Below are positions 7,113-14,323 of a stretch of 27,794 nucleotides of DNA, one piece after another (position 1 is the stretch's first letter; the number at the start of each line of letters is the position of its first letter). The position numbers and the translations under genes were made by a program. Source of the stretch: JANNAT01 sp031422555 (lineage in GTDB: Bacteria > Pseudomonadota > Alphaproteobacteria > Rhodobacterales > Rhodobacteraceae). The notes below the pieces were generated by a model. It was given only the letters and a program-made list of their open reading frames with translations. It did no database searches and was not told the origin of the DNA. The DNA lies in contig JANPLZ010000127.1 in the NCBI GenBank assembly GCA_031422555.1, positions 1 through 27,794 on the forward strand. Reading direction: 5' to 3'.

Positions 7113-7899
7113 CGCCAATTTCAGAACACATCCGGGCTGCATAAGAATTGGCCAACGGCACATTTTTCCGCCACCATGGTTTGGTGCCGTTGGTATAAAG
7201 ATGCACAGACAAAGTATTGTCCGTAAAATGCCCCTCAACCCTGCCATGCGGATCAAAGAAAACATCATTCAATTGGAAGGGAACTGGATAAAGATAATCA
7301 GATGACAAGGCTTTTTCGAAATCACCGGTCTGTTGCGCAAACCAGGTAAAAGCCTGCGGGCCAAAAGCGGTGCGTTCTGCATTATAGATGCGGACAGCCT
7401 GCGGTAGATTGGCCTCCTGCTTTTCAATCCGTTTACGTTGCTGTTTGTTAAACCACGCCGGGGCGTCTGGCAGATTTTCATAATAGTCAAGCAACTGCTT
7501 GATCAATTCTCCGTCCCGCGGAATGTAGACGACCCCGCAGTTCAACGCCCCCCGAAAACCGTGCCCGGCATAAATATTCTGCATCTCGTCCGGAAATGGC
7601 TGATGGCAAAACGCATCACAATCAATCCAGACTGCATCCGTTTTTTCAATCATCTTGTATCGAAACACATTGGAAAGAAAACTTTCCGAAGTTTGCCGCA
7701 CGATATCCATGTCAATTGCCATAATATCCGTCGCGGGCCGCACGGTTATCCCGTTGGGCACATTGCTCACCTTATCAGTGCAATAAAGCGTGGTTGGATG
7801 CCCGTGCTTGACATGACTTAACAGGCAAAGCTGATTTAGATAGTGCAGCCGATCGCCAATCCAAAGCGAAGCAACGGGTCTGCGAACAGGACTTGCCAT
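7084..7899 (-). CDS. Glycosyltransferase, GT32-like with DXD motif
   Basis: A 271-residue protein resembling the GT32 DXD-containing sugar transferases of capsule and lipopolysaccharide clusters. The N-terminus SLWIGDRLHYLNQLCLLSHV matches the W-x-G-x-x-L-S...S pattern; KHGHPTTLY follows. FRYKMIEKTDAVWIDCDAF contains the DCD nucleotide-sugar/metal motif at 93-95. A late H-L-Y-x-N-x-x-x-x-W-W segment resembles the family's C-terminal H/W element. There is no signal peptide or membrane helix, so it is probably cytosolic. It lies 86 bases downstream of the GT2-methyltransferase gene on the same strand, and its 3' end faces rnhA. Base composition is more AT-rich than in neighbouring core genes. 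Donor and acceptor sugars cannot be told. Confidence 0.75.
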   Translation of the reverse strand: MASPVRRPVASLWIGDRLHYLNQLCLLSHVKHGHPTTLYCTDKVSNVPNGITVRPATDIMAIDMDIVRQTSESFLSNVFRYKMIEKTDAVWIDCDAFCHQPFPDEMQNIYAGHGFRGALNCGVVYIPRDGELIKQLLDYYENLPDAPAWFNKQQRKRIEKQEANLPQAVRIYNAERTAFGPQAFTWFAQQTGDFEKALSSDYLYPVPFQLNDVFFDPHGRVEGHFTDNTLSVHLYTNGTKPWWRKNVPLANSYAARMCSEIGVIAAEALEE

Positions 7900-7985
7900 T
7901 TGAGGAAACTGCCTTTTGCCGATTACTTCGATTTTGACGACAATGCCGGATAGTTTCGTGGCTGTCCAGCAAAGCTGCGCTAAAA

Positions 7986-9869
7986 TTAGCTGCTTGGCAG
8001 GTTGTCAACAGCGCCGACCAATCGAAAGCCACGCGCGACTGCCTTATCAAAACCAAAGTCAGCAACATAGTGATTTGACGTCAAAACTTGCTCTATCTGC
8101 GCCATCGAAGCATGCCATTTTTCCAAGAACCGGCCATACAAGTAAATCTGGACTGGCAACTGACCCACAAGCCTCTGGACAATCACGCGCAGATCATCAG
8201 GGGTCAGGTCTGGGTCCGCCAACATCAAGACGTCCGCGCCGCGCGTCTGGCAAATTGAAACCACCTCATCGACAAAACCAGTCTGCAAATTATTGTTTTC
8301 CAACACAAATCTATTGTCGAATTTTCGTTCACTCATGGCACATACCGACTTGAGTACCGAGCAAAGCTGCTGATTTCTTTCATGAAGAACCAGTGTCAAA
8401 TCCGGTCGGATATTCGCGCAATGCCCAGCCACAAAACCCACTGCCGCGCCGATTTCCACCACGGTTGCACCTTCTGGCAAAACCTGCGGCAACCGTCGTG
8501 CAATGCCACGTTCAAACTTGCCATTTTGGATCAAGGGGATGACATGACTGGTGAAAACTCGCGGGTCCGCAGGCAATTTCATGCTATGGTTGGCATGCCA
8601 ATCTACCGCAATATCTTGCGATAAATCAGTCATCCCTAAAACGTAGGACCCCAAAGGCACCGCCTCAGCCCGTTCTTTTGGCAAAGATTTGCGTGCCGAC
8701 TTTGCCCGTTCATTGCGGTGCTTCTCCACATCCGACATTAACGCGGCAATTTTTTCCTTATCTCTGGCTTGCGGTGGCTGGGCCACAATCTGCGTAATTG
8801 GCACTTGCGAAGCTTGCGTCAAATCGGCGACCAATTGATGATACGCGTCTGTCCGCCGCAGATCAGCCAATCGTCCCTCGGCACGAGTCAACGCGGCTAT
8901 GTGCAGTCGGTTTAATTCTCGATCAGACAAAAGTTGTGCAATGAGGTGATTGCGCTTCTCGCTATACCTCAGCATTGTTTCATCTCGAACTTCGTTGCGG
9001 TCTTGCAGGCTCCAATAGTCTGAATTATATTTATCAGATTTATTGTTAACATTGCCACGCATTTTACGAATGGCATAACTGTCCACTGATTTTACTGCAT
9101 AATGATTTAATTGCGCCCAATCATACCCAACGGTCCGGGTTATCGATCTCCAACCGCGAAACTTGAAATAATCTTCCATCTCTTTCCCTGATCCATTCAG
9201 CCACTTTATGTGATCTGGAAAATCAGTTTTAATATGTTTATTTTTTATTTTTGGCCGGTGAATTCCCAACTTCCAATATTCAGCATCAAACATAAAAAAC
9301 GTTTTGACACCCCAACCCTTGTTCCATGTTTGTGGTGCAGCCATCAAATATTGGTCGGTAACGGGCGCACGACTCCAATTCACAACGCCACCAGAACCAA
9401 AAATCCGCCACGTTATCACAATACCGTTTGCACCCTTTTCTTTTGTGGCAGTGATAAGCGCATCAATGGTTCCGTCACCATACCGGATTGATAAAAATTC
9501 ATCTGCGTCAAACACCATAACCCAGTCAGATTGTTGGACAACAGGCTCGTCCTGGGCATAGTTCAGCGCCGACGGTTGTGGACGAATTCCTTCTGGGATG
9601 TCATTGCGGCGATGATGGCAAAGGCCCAACTGTTCAAGCCGGATCAACATATCGTCGGTGCCATCTGAACAATCGTTCGTATAGACGACAAGGTCGGTAA
9701 ATCCGATTGCCAAGTGATGGGCTACCCATTCCAAGACAAACGGACCTTCGTCTTTCATCATGGAAACCGCCGTGATTTGGCCATGCGGACTGGCCTGCCG
9801 CGTCAGCGCAAAAGGCACGGTTCCCCACAGATCAGAGGCCCCGCTAGGTCGGCTTTTGGCGGGCTGCAT
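7986..9869 (-). CDS. GT2-type glycosyltransferase fused to a methyltransferase-like domain
   Basis: Using the ATG at 9869 the protein has 627 residues. The N-terminal half is a glycosyltransferase family 2-like domain (about 30-270): ITAVSMMKDEGPFVLEWVAHH, YTNDCSDGTDDM, and SDWVMVFDADEF with the DAD metal motif at 121-123, followed by a WRIFGS segment. A charged, probably helical linker spans about 310-400 (EKIAALMSDVEKHRNERAK). The C-terminal 158 residues look like a class I methyltransferase: VVEIGAAVGF at 470-479 as motif I, then TLVLHERN and DVLMLADPDL. A TTG nine codons upstream is an alternative start; the conserved domain begins well after both. The gene is notably AT-rich in the middle (9000-9300). 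It is divergent from the third glycosyltransferase gene. The role is probably surface polysaccharide modification; substrates are unknown. Confidence 0.75.
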   Translation of the reverse strand: MQPAKSRPSGASDLWGTVPFALTRQASPHGQITAVSMMKDEGPFVLEWVAHHLAIGFTDLVVYTNDCSDGTDDMLIRLEQLGLCHHRRNDIPEGIRPQPSALNYAQDEPVVQQSDWVMVFDADEFLSIRYGDGTIDALITATKEKGANGIVITWRIFGSGGVVNWSRAPVTDQYLMAAPQTWNKGWGVKTFFMFDAEYWKLGIHRPKIKNKHIKTDFPDHIKWLNGSGKEMEDYFKFRGWRSITRTVGYDWAQLNHYAVKSVDSYAIRKMRGNVNNKSDKYNSDYWSLQDRNEVRDETMLRYSEKRNHLIAQLLSDRELNRLHIAALTRAEGRLADLRRTDAYHQLVADLTQASQVPITQIVAQPPQARDKEKIAALMSDVEKHRNERAKSARKSLPKERAEAVPLGSYVLGMTDLSQDIAVDWHANHSMKLPADPRVFTSHVIPLIQNGKFERGIARRLPQVLPEGATVVEIGAAVGFVAGHCANIRPDLTLVLHERNQQLCSVLKSVCAMSERKFDNRFVLENNNLQTGFVDEVVSICQTRGADVLMLADPDLTPDDLRVIVQRLVGQLPVQIYLYGRFLEKWHASMAQIEQVLTSNHYVADFGFDKAVARGFRLVGAVDNLPSS

Positions 9870-10160
9870 CACGATTGGCCACACTCCGTTCGCCAAAATG
9901 GCAAGGTTCCTGATTTACAGTCCGGCGTCGATGTGCGGATCTTCTGTTCGGGCAAACTCTATCGCTTTGACCTCTACGCAATCAATGGCGCGCCGCGCGT
10001 GGCAATCAATTGGGGCGACATTTGTGGCAACAAGGACGATTGTTGCGTTTTTAGCATCAATCTTGCAGCGGAACATTCCGCATGTCGTGACAGATCTTTC
10101 TAAAATTCGCATAGTGTGTGGAAGCAGCCCGCAGGGGAGTTGCAACATTGCAGGCGGAAA
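9870..10160. other. Intergenic region between divergent glycosyltransferase genes
   Basis: No complete gene is convincing here. A plus-strand frame ending with TAA at 10101-10103 has good codon character from about 9921 (GVDVRIFCSGKLYRFDLYA..., many C/G-ended codons). Its only nearby in-frame start is a GTG at 9933 with no ribosome binding site, and farther upstream it becomes antisense to the GT2 gene. It may be a degraded gene fragment. Promoters for both flanking genes must also lie here, but I could not place them. Confidence 0.35.
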
Positions 10161-11072
10161 ATGGCAGCCAAACTTACCGTGTTCTTCATCGTTGAACCCC
10201 CTGCCTATGAACAGATGGCCTGTTTTCTGGCGGCGTCGTTGCGTGAACAGTTTGGCGATCAAGTGGCGCTTATTGGCTATTGTCCGGACATTAAGTTAGA
10301 GCAGGTTTCGCTGGATGTGAAGGAACTGCTGCGGCGCATGGGGTGCGAGTTGCGATCCTTTATCGTTGAAGGACGATTTAACCCCAAATATCCACACGGA
10401 AATAAAATCCTTGCGACGTTAGAGCCGCGTGAAACAGAATTTTCTGCCTTTTTTGACAGTGACGTTTTGTGTTTGCGTCCAAACATCGTCGACAATCTTG
10501 TAAAGCCGCTTCACGTGTCTTTGACTCCCGCCGCCTCGATGATCTGGGGGAAATCCGAGGATTGGACAAACATTTATGCGGCTTGCGGAATGGAGGTTCC
10601 GCAAGAGCGCATTCGTCTTATGCGCCAAAAAGGCAATCGTGGCCGAGTCCCGTACTTCAGCTCGGGATTGTTTACATTTCCGGAACAGTATCGCACTGCA
10701 GATGGCAAAAGTTTTCCCCAAATCTGGATGGACGTCGCCCAAACCTTGGACGCAAATCCTTATATTCCCGGCAAAAGACCTTATCTGGATCAGATAAGTC
10801 TGCCTCTGGCGATTCAGAAGGCGGGCTTGGGATGGAACATTCTGCCCGAAGAGCAACATTATATTCTTGGAGGGAAAATGCGCGGTGAGCCTTTGCCCGA
10901 CGATCGGGAAATTTTCACCGTTCACTATCGGGTTTGGAACATCTTGAAAGAATTGAACTTGACCTCACTGGCACGCCAAATGTTGAAAAGACACGCTGGA
11001 GTGCGATTTATCAGCCATGCACGTCAGTCGCAAATAGACAATTCGGAACAAGTCGGCCAAATTCAGGAATGA
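10161..11072 (+). CDS. Putative glycosyltransferase, GT-A-like with DXD motif
   Basis: A 303-residue protein. The N-terminus KLTVFFIVEPPAYEQMACFL is a beta-strand/helix start typical of a nucleotide-sugar binding fold. YPHGNKILATLEPRETEF leads into AFFDSDVLCLRPN, in which DSD (99-101) is the expected DXD metal motif. Later YLDQISLPLAIQ and FTVHYRVWNI resemble the acceptor-side region of GT8-like enzymes. I start at the ATG at 10161, which follows an AGGCGGA site, rather than at an in-frame GTG 15 codons earlier. There is no signal peptide or membrane helix. It is divergent from the other two glycosyltransferase genes and completes the three-gene cassette. Family assignment is at fold level only. 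Confidence 0.65.
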   Translation: MAAKLTVFFIVEPPAYEQMACFLAASLREQFGDQVALIGYCPDIKLEQVSLDVKELLRRMGCELRSFIVEGRFNPKYPHGNKILATLEPRETEFSAFFDSDVLCLRPNIVDNLVKPLHVSLTPAASMIWGKSEDWTNIYAACGMEVPQERIRLMRQKGNRGRVPYFSSGLFTFPEQYRTADGKSFPQIWMDVAQTLDANPYIPGKRPYLDQISLPLAIQKAGLGWNILPEEQHYILGGKMRGEPLPDDREIFTVHYRVWNILKELNLTSLARQMLKRHAGVRFISHARQSQIDNSEQVGQIQE

Positions 11073-11089
11073 ATATTCACATTTTTCTT

Positions 11090-11108
11090 GCATTTAATGA
11101 ATAAATGC
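11090..11108. promoter_or_regulatory. Candidate operator upstream of the TetR-like gene
   Basis: GCATTTA-ATGAA-TAAATGC is a perfect 7-5-7 inverted repeat ending 13 bases before the ATG of the TetR-like gene. TetR-family repressors commonly bind such palindromes at their own promoters. No T-run follows, so it is unlikely to be a terminator for the glycosyltransferase gene that ends at 11072. Confidence 0.5.
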
Positions 11109-11121
11109 TCACCTTAGTTAG

Positions 11122-11649
11122 ATGGCACGTAGAAAACTTATCTCAGACACTGCCCTGCTCTCGCAAATTTTGGCATATTTGCTGACGGATGGCGACAAAG
11201 CGGTGTCATTTGGCGCTATCTCTGCGTTGTGCGGACTTGCGCCGCCTACTTTGGTTCAGCGTTTCAACTCGCGGGATGCCATGGTTAAGGCGGCGGTTTT
11301 GTTTGGCTGGGATCAATTGGATGCGGTGACTTTATCTGTATCAGACGATGCGTTTATATCTGCAAAAGGCGCACAAACGCTTTTGAAGGATGTTGCCGCC
11401 AGCGTGGATATTCCGGCATTATTGGCAGTCAGTTGTCGCGACAAAGACCTGATCTCCCGTGCCTTGCGCTGGCGCACCGCAATGGAAGCCGCCCTTTGCA
11501 ATCGTTTGGGGGGCGGCACAAAGGGACGTGAAGCAGGTGCGCTGATGTTTGCCGCTTGGCAAGGGCGGTTGTTATGGGACGCTGCGGGCGGCAAAACATT
11601 CCGGCTTGGGGAAGCACTGCGCAAACTGGCAGATCAGCGCGCAATGTAG
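11122..11649 (+). CDS. TetR-like transcriptional regulator
   Basis: A 175-residue protein with a TetR-style layout. A first helix (ALLSQILAYLLTDGD) precedes a helix-turn-helix at about 29-60 (SFGAISALCGLAPPTLVQRF, then NSRDAMVKAAV), where the recognition helix would include PPTLVQRF. The remainder is alpha-helical and would form the ligand/dimer domain. The usual A-x-x-V-S-x-x-T-x-Y-x-x-F pattern is recognisable but altered, so the family call is moderate. A perfect inverted repeat at 11090-11108 is a likely self-operator. Its 3' end overlaps the convergent GlsB-like gene by 16 bases. Ligand and targets are unknown; the adjacent glycosyltransferase and GlsB-like genes are natural candidates. 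Confidence 0.65.
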   Translation: MARRKLISDTALLSQILAYLLTDGDKAVSFGAISALCGLAPPTLVQRFNSRDAMVKAAVLFGWDQLDAVTLSVSDDAFISAKGAQTLLKDVAASVDIPALLAVSCRDKDLISRALRWRTAMEAALCNRLGGGTKGREAGALMFAAWQGRLLWDAAGGKTFRLGEALRKLADQRAM

Positions 11650-11882
11650 ATTTTATAAAGCCATATCAACAGCATGGCTCCAAGAACCGCACCGACCAAT
11701 CCGGCCAGCCATCCCGTCAGAGATACCAAAAACCGCAATAGAAATCCGCCCATCAGCGCGCCAGCCACCCCGATAGCAATGGTCGTGGGCACGTCGGTTT
11801 CGATTTTCATCAGCCGCGTTGCCAGAAACCCGGCTGCGATGCCGATGATGATCAGCATGAATATCGGCATGAATATCGGCAT
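11634..11882 (-). CDS. GlsB/YeaQ/YmgE family small membrane protein
   Basis: An 82-residue protein made almost entirely of three hydrophobic helices: LIIIGIAAGFLATRLM, TIAIGVAGALMGGFLLRFLV and WLAGLVGAVLGAMLLIWLY. The G-x-x-A-G-x-L-A and G-x-x-G-A-x-x-G-G pattern is that of the transglycosylase-associated (GlsB/YeaQ/YmgE) family, small stress-related membrane proteins of unclear mechanism. Three ATG codons lie in frame at the start because of a 12-base tandem repeat. I chose the first (11882), since only it has a ribosome binding site (AAGGA, six bases upstream). It shares its strand with fmt upstream-to-downstream order but is separated from fmt's stop by 56 bases. Its 3' end overlaps the TetR-like gene tail to tail. 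Confidence 0.85.
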   Translation of the reverse strand: MPIFMPIFMLIIIGIAAGFLATRLMKIETDVPTTIAIGVAGALMGGFLLRFLVSLTGWLAGLVGAVLGAMLLIWLYKIYIAR

Positions 11883-11884
11883 GA
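11856..11884. repeat. 12-base tandem repeat covering the GlsB start codon
   Basis: CATGAATATCGG occurs at 11856-11867 and again at 11868-11879, and a partial third copy (CATGA) at 11880-11884. Read on the minus strand it gives MPIF-MPIF-M at the protein start, so each unit carries an in-frame ATG. Loss or gain of a unit keeps the frame. Confidence 0.9.
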
Positions 11885-11938
11885 CGATTCCTTATCTTTG
11901 GGGGCATATGGGGACTGGCGTTTGAAAAAGAATAGGGG

Positions 11939-12832
11939 TCAACCAAGTTTGTCGGGCAAGGCGGCTCCATTCAGAAAATCAGCCGCAAGCATTGGGCGTT
12001 TGCCTTCGCGTTGCGCCAAAGTAACCTCGATCGCGCCTATGCCGCAAGCAATCGTCAAGCCATGCAGCCTTTGGCCGGGCTGGCCTTGACCTGACGCCAA
12101 ACCACTGCGCAGAAACTTTACGCGGTCGCCTGAAACATCGCACCACGCCCCCGGAAACGGGGACAAGCCACGGATCTGGCGGTCGATAGCAACTGCAGTT
12201 TGGGCCCAATCAATGCGCGCTTCTGATTTTTCGATCTTCGTTGCATAAGTGACTCCTTGTTCAGATTGAGGTTCTGCGTCCATTGGCAGCCGTTCCAAAA
12301 CGTCACAAATCATCCGCGCACCCATGACCGAAAGCCGGTCGTGCAAATCCGCCGTGGTATCCTCGGGGCTGATTGGCGTGGCTTGCCGCGCCAGAACCGG
12401 CCCGGTATCCAGCCCGGACGCCATTTGCATGATGCAAATCCCGGTCTCAACATCGCCCGCCATGATGGCACGGTGAATTGGGGCGGCCCCGCGCCAGCGC
12501 GGTAACAGCGAGGCATGGATATTCAGGCAACCCAACCGGGGCGCTTGTAAAATTTGCGGTGGCAGCATCAGTCCGTAAGCCACGACGACGGCAAGATCCG
12601 CTTCAAAGTCTGCAAATTCGGTCTGTGGTTCGGCTGTTTTCAACGTGGCCGGATGGTAAATCGGCAGCCCCAATGCGGTGGCACGTTGGTGAACCGGGCT
12701 GGGCCGATCCGCTTTGCCACGCCCGGCGGGCCGCGGGGGTTGGGTATAAACGGCCAGAATCTGGTGATCTGCGACAAGCGCATTCAAGACTGGCACGGCG
12801 AAATCCGGGGTGCCCATGAAAATGATCTTCAT
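11939..12832 (-). CDS. fmt: Methionyl-tRNA formyltransferase
   Basis: A 297-residue enzyme that formylates initiator Met-tRNA with 10-formyl-tetrahydrofolate. The start at 12832 gives the canonical MKIIFMGTPDFAVPVL; the longer open frame upstream lies inside the preceding gene. The catalytic site is intact: AYGLMLPP, then NIHASLLPRWRGAAPI with N104 and H106, and D142 in SGLDTGPVL. The C-terminal OB-fold-like region is present (residues about 205-297). Its ATG overlaps the stop of the preceding deformylase-like gene as ATGA, so translation is probably coupled. It is the last gene of the def-def-def-fmt operon, which joins addition and removal of the formyl group. Confidence 0.96.
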   Translation of the reverse strand: MKIIFMGTPDFAVPVLNALVADHQILAVYTQPPRPAGRGKADRPSPVHQRATALGLPIYHPATLKTAEPQTEFADFEADLAVVVAYGLMLPPQILQAPRLGCLNIHASLLPRWRGAAPIHRAIMAGDVETGICIMQMASGLDTGPVLARQATPISPEDTTADLHDRLSVMGARMICDVLERLPMDAEPQSEQGVTYATKIEKSEARIDWAQTAVAIDRQIRGLSPFPGAWCDVSGDRVKFLRSGLASGQGQPGQRLHGLTIACGIGAIEVTLAQREGKRPMLAADFLNGAALPDKLG

Positions 12833-13332
12833 TGCCGTTTTCCCAGCTTTTCGGCCCGCGCAATAAGCATCTTTCGTTTTAACCCAGACAGGTGATCGAA
12901 ATACATCTTTCCCGCCAGATGGTCGATCTGGTGTTGCACCGAGACCGCCCAAAGATTTATGAACTCTCGTTCCTCTATCGCGCCTTCGGCGTTGAGATAG
13001 CGCACGGTCACCGCGCGGGGGCGTCGCACAAGGGCGGATACCCCGGGCAGGTTTGGGGACGCTTCCTCATGGTCGCGAAGTTGGCCACTTTTATGCAATA
13101 TCAGTGGGTTAGCCATCAGTATTGCTTGCCCTCTTGCGTCCGAGCAATCCACCACAGCCAGCTGCAGCGCAATGCCGATTTGCACGGCAGCCAGTCCATA
13201 GCCGGGCATCGCATCCATCGTGTCAACCATATCTGCCCAGATCGCCCGGATTTCAGGGGTGATTTCAGCCACCGTTTGTGCCGGGGTGCGCAACATCGGG
13301 TGTGGGTAAGGCAGGCACAAGCGCTGGGTCAT
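12829..13332 (-). CDS. Peptide deformylase paralogue, probably catalytically inactive
   Basis: A 167-residue member of the peptide deformylase family whose active site has changed. Motif 1 is GYGLAAVQ (44-51) in place of G-x-G-x-A-A-P-Q. Motif 2, normally E-G-C-L-S, reads EASPN (90-94), so the cysteine that binds the metal is a serine (S92). Motif 3, normally H-E-x-D-H, reads HQIDH (134-138), so the catalytic glutamate is glutamine (Q135); both histidines remain. The overall fold, including the C-terminal KRKMLIARAEKLGKR helix seen in the canonical copy, is kept and the frame is intact, which suggests selection for another role. Both ends overlap neighbouring genes as ATGA. It may be a non-enzymatic binding or regulatory subunit. 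Confidence 0.85.
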   Translation of the reverse strand: MTQRLCLPYPHPMLRTPAQTVAEITPEIRAIWADMVDTMDAMPGYGLAAVQIGIALQLAVVDCSDARGQAILMANPLILHKSGQLRDHEEASPNLPGVSALVRRPRAVTVRYLNAEGAIEEREFINLWAVSVQHQIDHLAGKMYFDHLSGLKRKMLIARAEKLGKRQ

Positions 13333-13811
13333 TGCAGCGTCTTTTCGGCAATCGCGCGGTTAGCGGCGGTAAGGTGGTTTGTGGTCAATATACCGTCCAG
13401 ATGTTCGCATTCATGCTGAATGCAAATCGCGGCAAAGCCGTCAAATTCCGCCTCTTGCGTCAACCCGTCTAACGTTTCCCACTGCAATCGCAGGCAATCC
13501 GACCTGCTGACCTTGACGCTTAGTCCCGGCAAAGACAAACAGCCTTCGGGGCCTTCAATCAAGCGGTCAGACCGCCAGATAAAGCGCGGATTAACAAATA
13601 CTTGCGGTGCGGTCGTGCCATCTTTCCACGTCACATCCATCACAAACAACCGCACCAAAGCGCCCACTTGCGGCGCGGCCAACCCGCGCCCCGTGGCTGC
13701 ATACATCGTGTCCAACATATTGGCTGCCAAATCATGCGCATCATTGGTGACCGGCGCGCATACCACGGATAGCCGGGCATCGGGCCAGCATAAGATCGGC
13801 AAAACTGCCAT
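13329..13811 (-). CDS. def: Peptide deformylase, second copy
   Basis: A 160-residue deformylase with all three motifs intact: GRGLAAPQVG (41-50), EGCLSLPG (89-96, metal ligand C91) and HECEH (133-137, H133/E134/H137). It therefore keeps the residues needed to remove formyl groups from nascent peptides. Compared with the first copy it lacks the long basic C-terminal helix and ends at AIAEKTLQ, and its N-terminus is shorter. Its ATG overlaps the stop of the first copy as TAATG, and its stop overlaps the third copy's start as ATGA, so the three are translated as a chain. Substrate preference relative to the main enzyme cannot be told. Confidence 0.9.
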   Translation of the reverse strand: MAVLPILCWPDARLSVVCAPVTNDAHDLAANMLDTMYAATGRGLAAPQVGALVRLFVMDVTWKDGTTAPQVFVNPRFIWRSDRLIEGPEGCLSLPGLSVKVSRSDCLRLQWETLDGLTQEAEFDGFAAICIQHECEHLDGILTTNHLTAANRAIAEKTLQ

Positions 13812-14323
13812 TAACCGCGGGCCCGTTCGCGCTTTAGCTTTTCCATTTTTCGGGTGATCATCTGGCGTTTCAGGGGCCCCAGATAATCGATGAACAGCTT
13901 GCCATCCAAATGGTCAATTTCATGCTGCACGCAGGTCGCCCATAACCCTTCGAACAACCGCTCTGCCATTTGTCCATCAAGGCCCAACCACTGCACCTTT
14001 ACCGCGCCGGGGCGCTTTATATCGGCGTATTGATCGGGAATCGACAGGCAACCCTCTTCGTAATTTGTCAAATCTTCCGATGACCAAACGACCAAGGGAT
14101 TGATCAGCACCATCGGTTCGGGCACGCCGTCTTTGATGCAATCCATCACGATAACGCGGCTCATCACCCCGACCTGTGGCGCAGCAAGGCCAATGCCGGG
14201 CGCATCATACATGGTTTCCAGCATATCATGCGCTAGGTCTGCAACCTCTGCGGTTACCTTGATGACGGGGTCACAAGGCTTTTTCAGGCGCGGGTCGGGA
14301 TGGATCAGAATGTCACGGATCAT
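13811..14323 (-). CDS. def: Peptide deformylase, canonical copy
   Basis: A 170-residue metalloenzyme that removes the N-formyl group from new proteins. It has the textbook motifs: GIGLAAPQVG (43-52), EEGCLSIPDQYADI with metal ligand C92, and QHEIDHLDGKLFIDYL with H134, E135 and H138. The C-terminal basic helix (LKRQMITRKMEKLKRERARG) is of the kind that docks on the ribosome near the exit tunnel in the E. coli enzyme. It is the first gene of the def-def-def-fmt operon; its promoter must lie in the 209-base AT-rich gap shared with the divergent PatB-type gene. The ATG at 14323 gives the conserved MIRDILIHPDPRL start, although the ribosome binding site is weak. Confidence 0.96.
   Translation of the reverse strand: MIRDILIHPDPRLKKPCDPVIKVTAEVADLAHDMLETMYDAPGIGLAAPQVGVMSRVIVMDCIKDGVPEPMVLINPLVVWSSEDLTNYEEGCLSIPDQYADIKRPGAVKVQWLGLDGQMAERLFEGLWATCVQHEIDHLDGKLFIDYLGPLKRQMITRKMEKLKRERARG

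Noticed and set aside
9915..10262. 115-codon minus-strand ORF in the glycosyltransferase intergenic region
   Set aside because: Its start lies inside the coding region of the rightward glycosyltransferase, its composition is ordinary, and no family is recognisable. The plus-strand frame there looks more coding-like.
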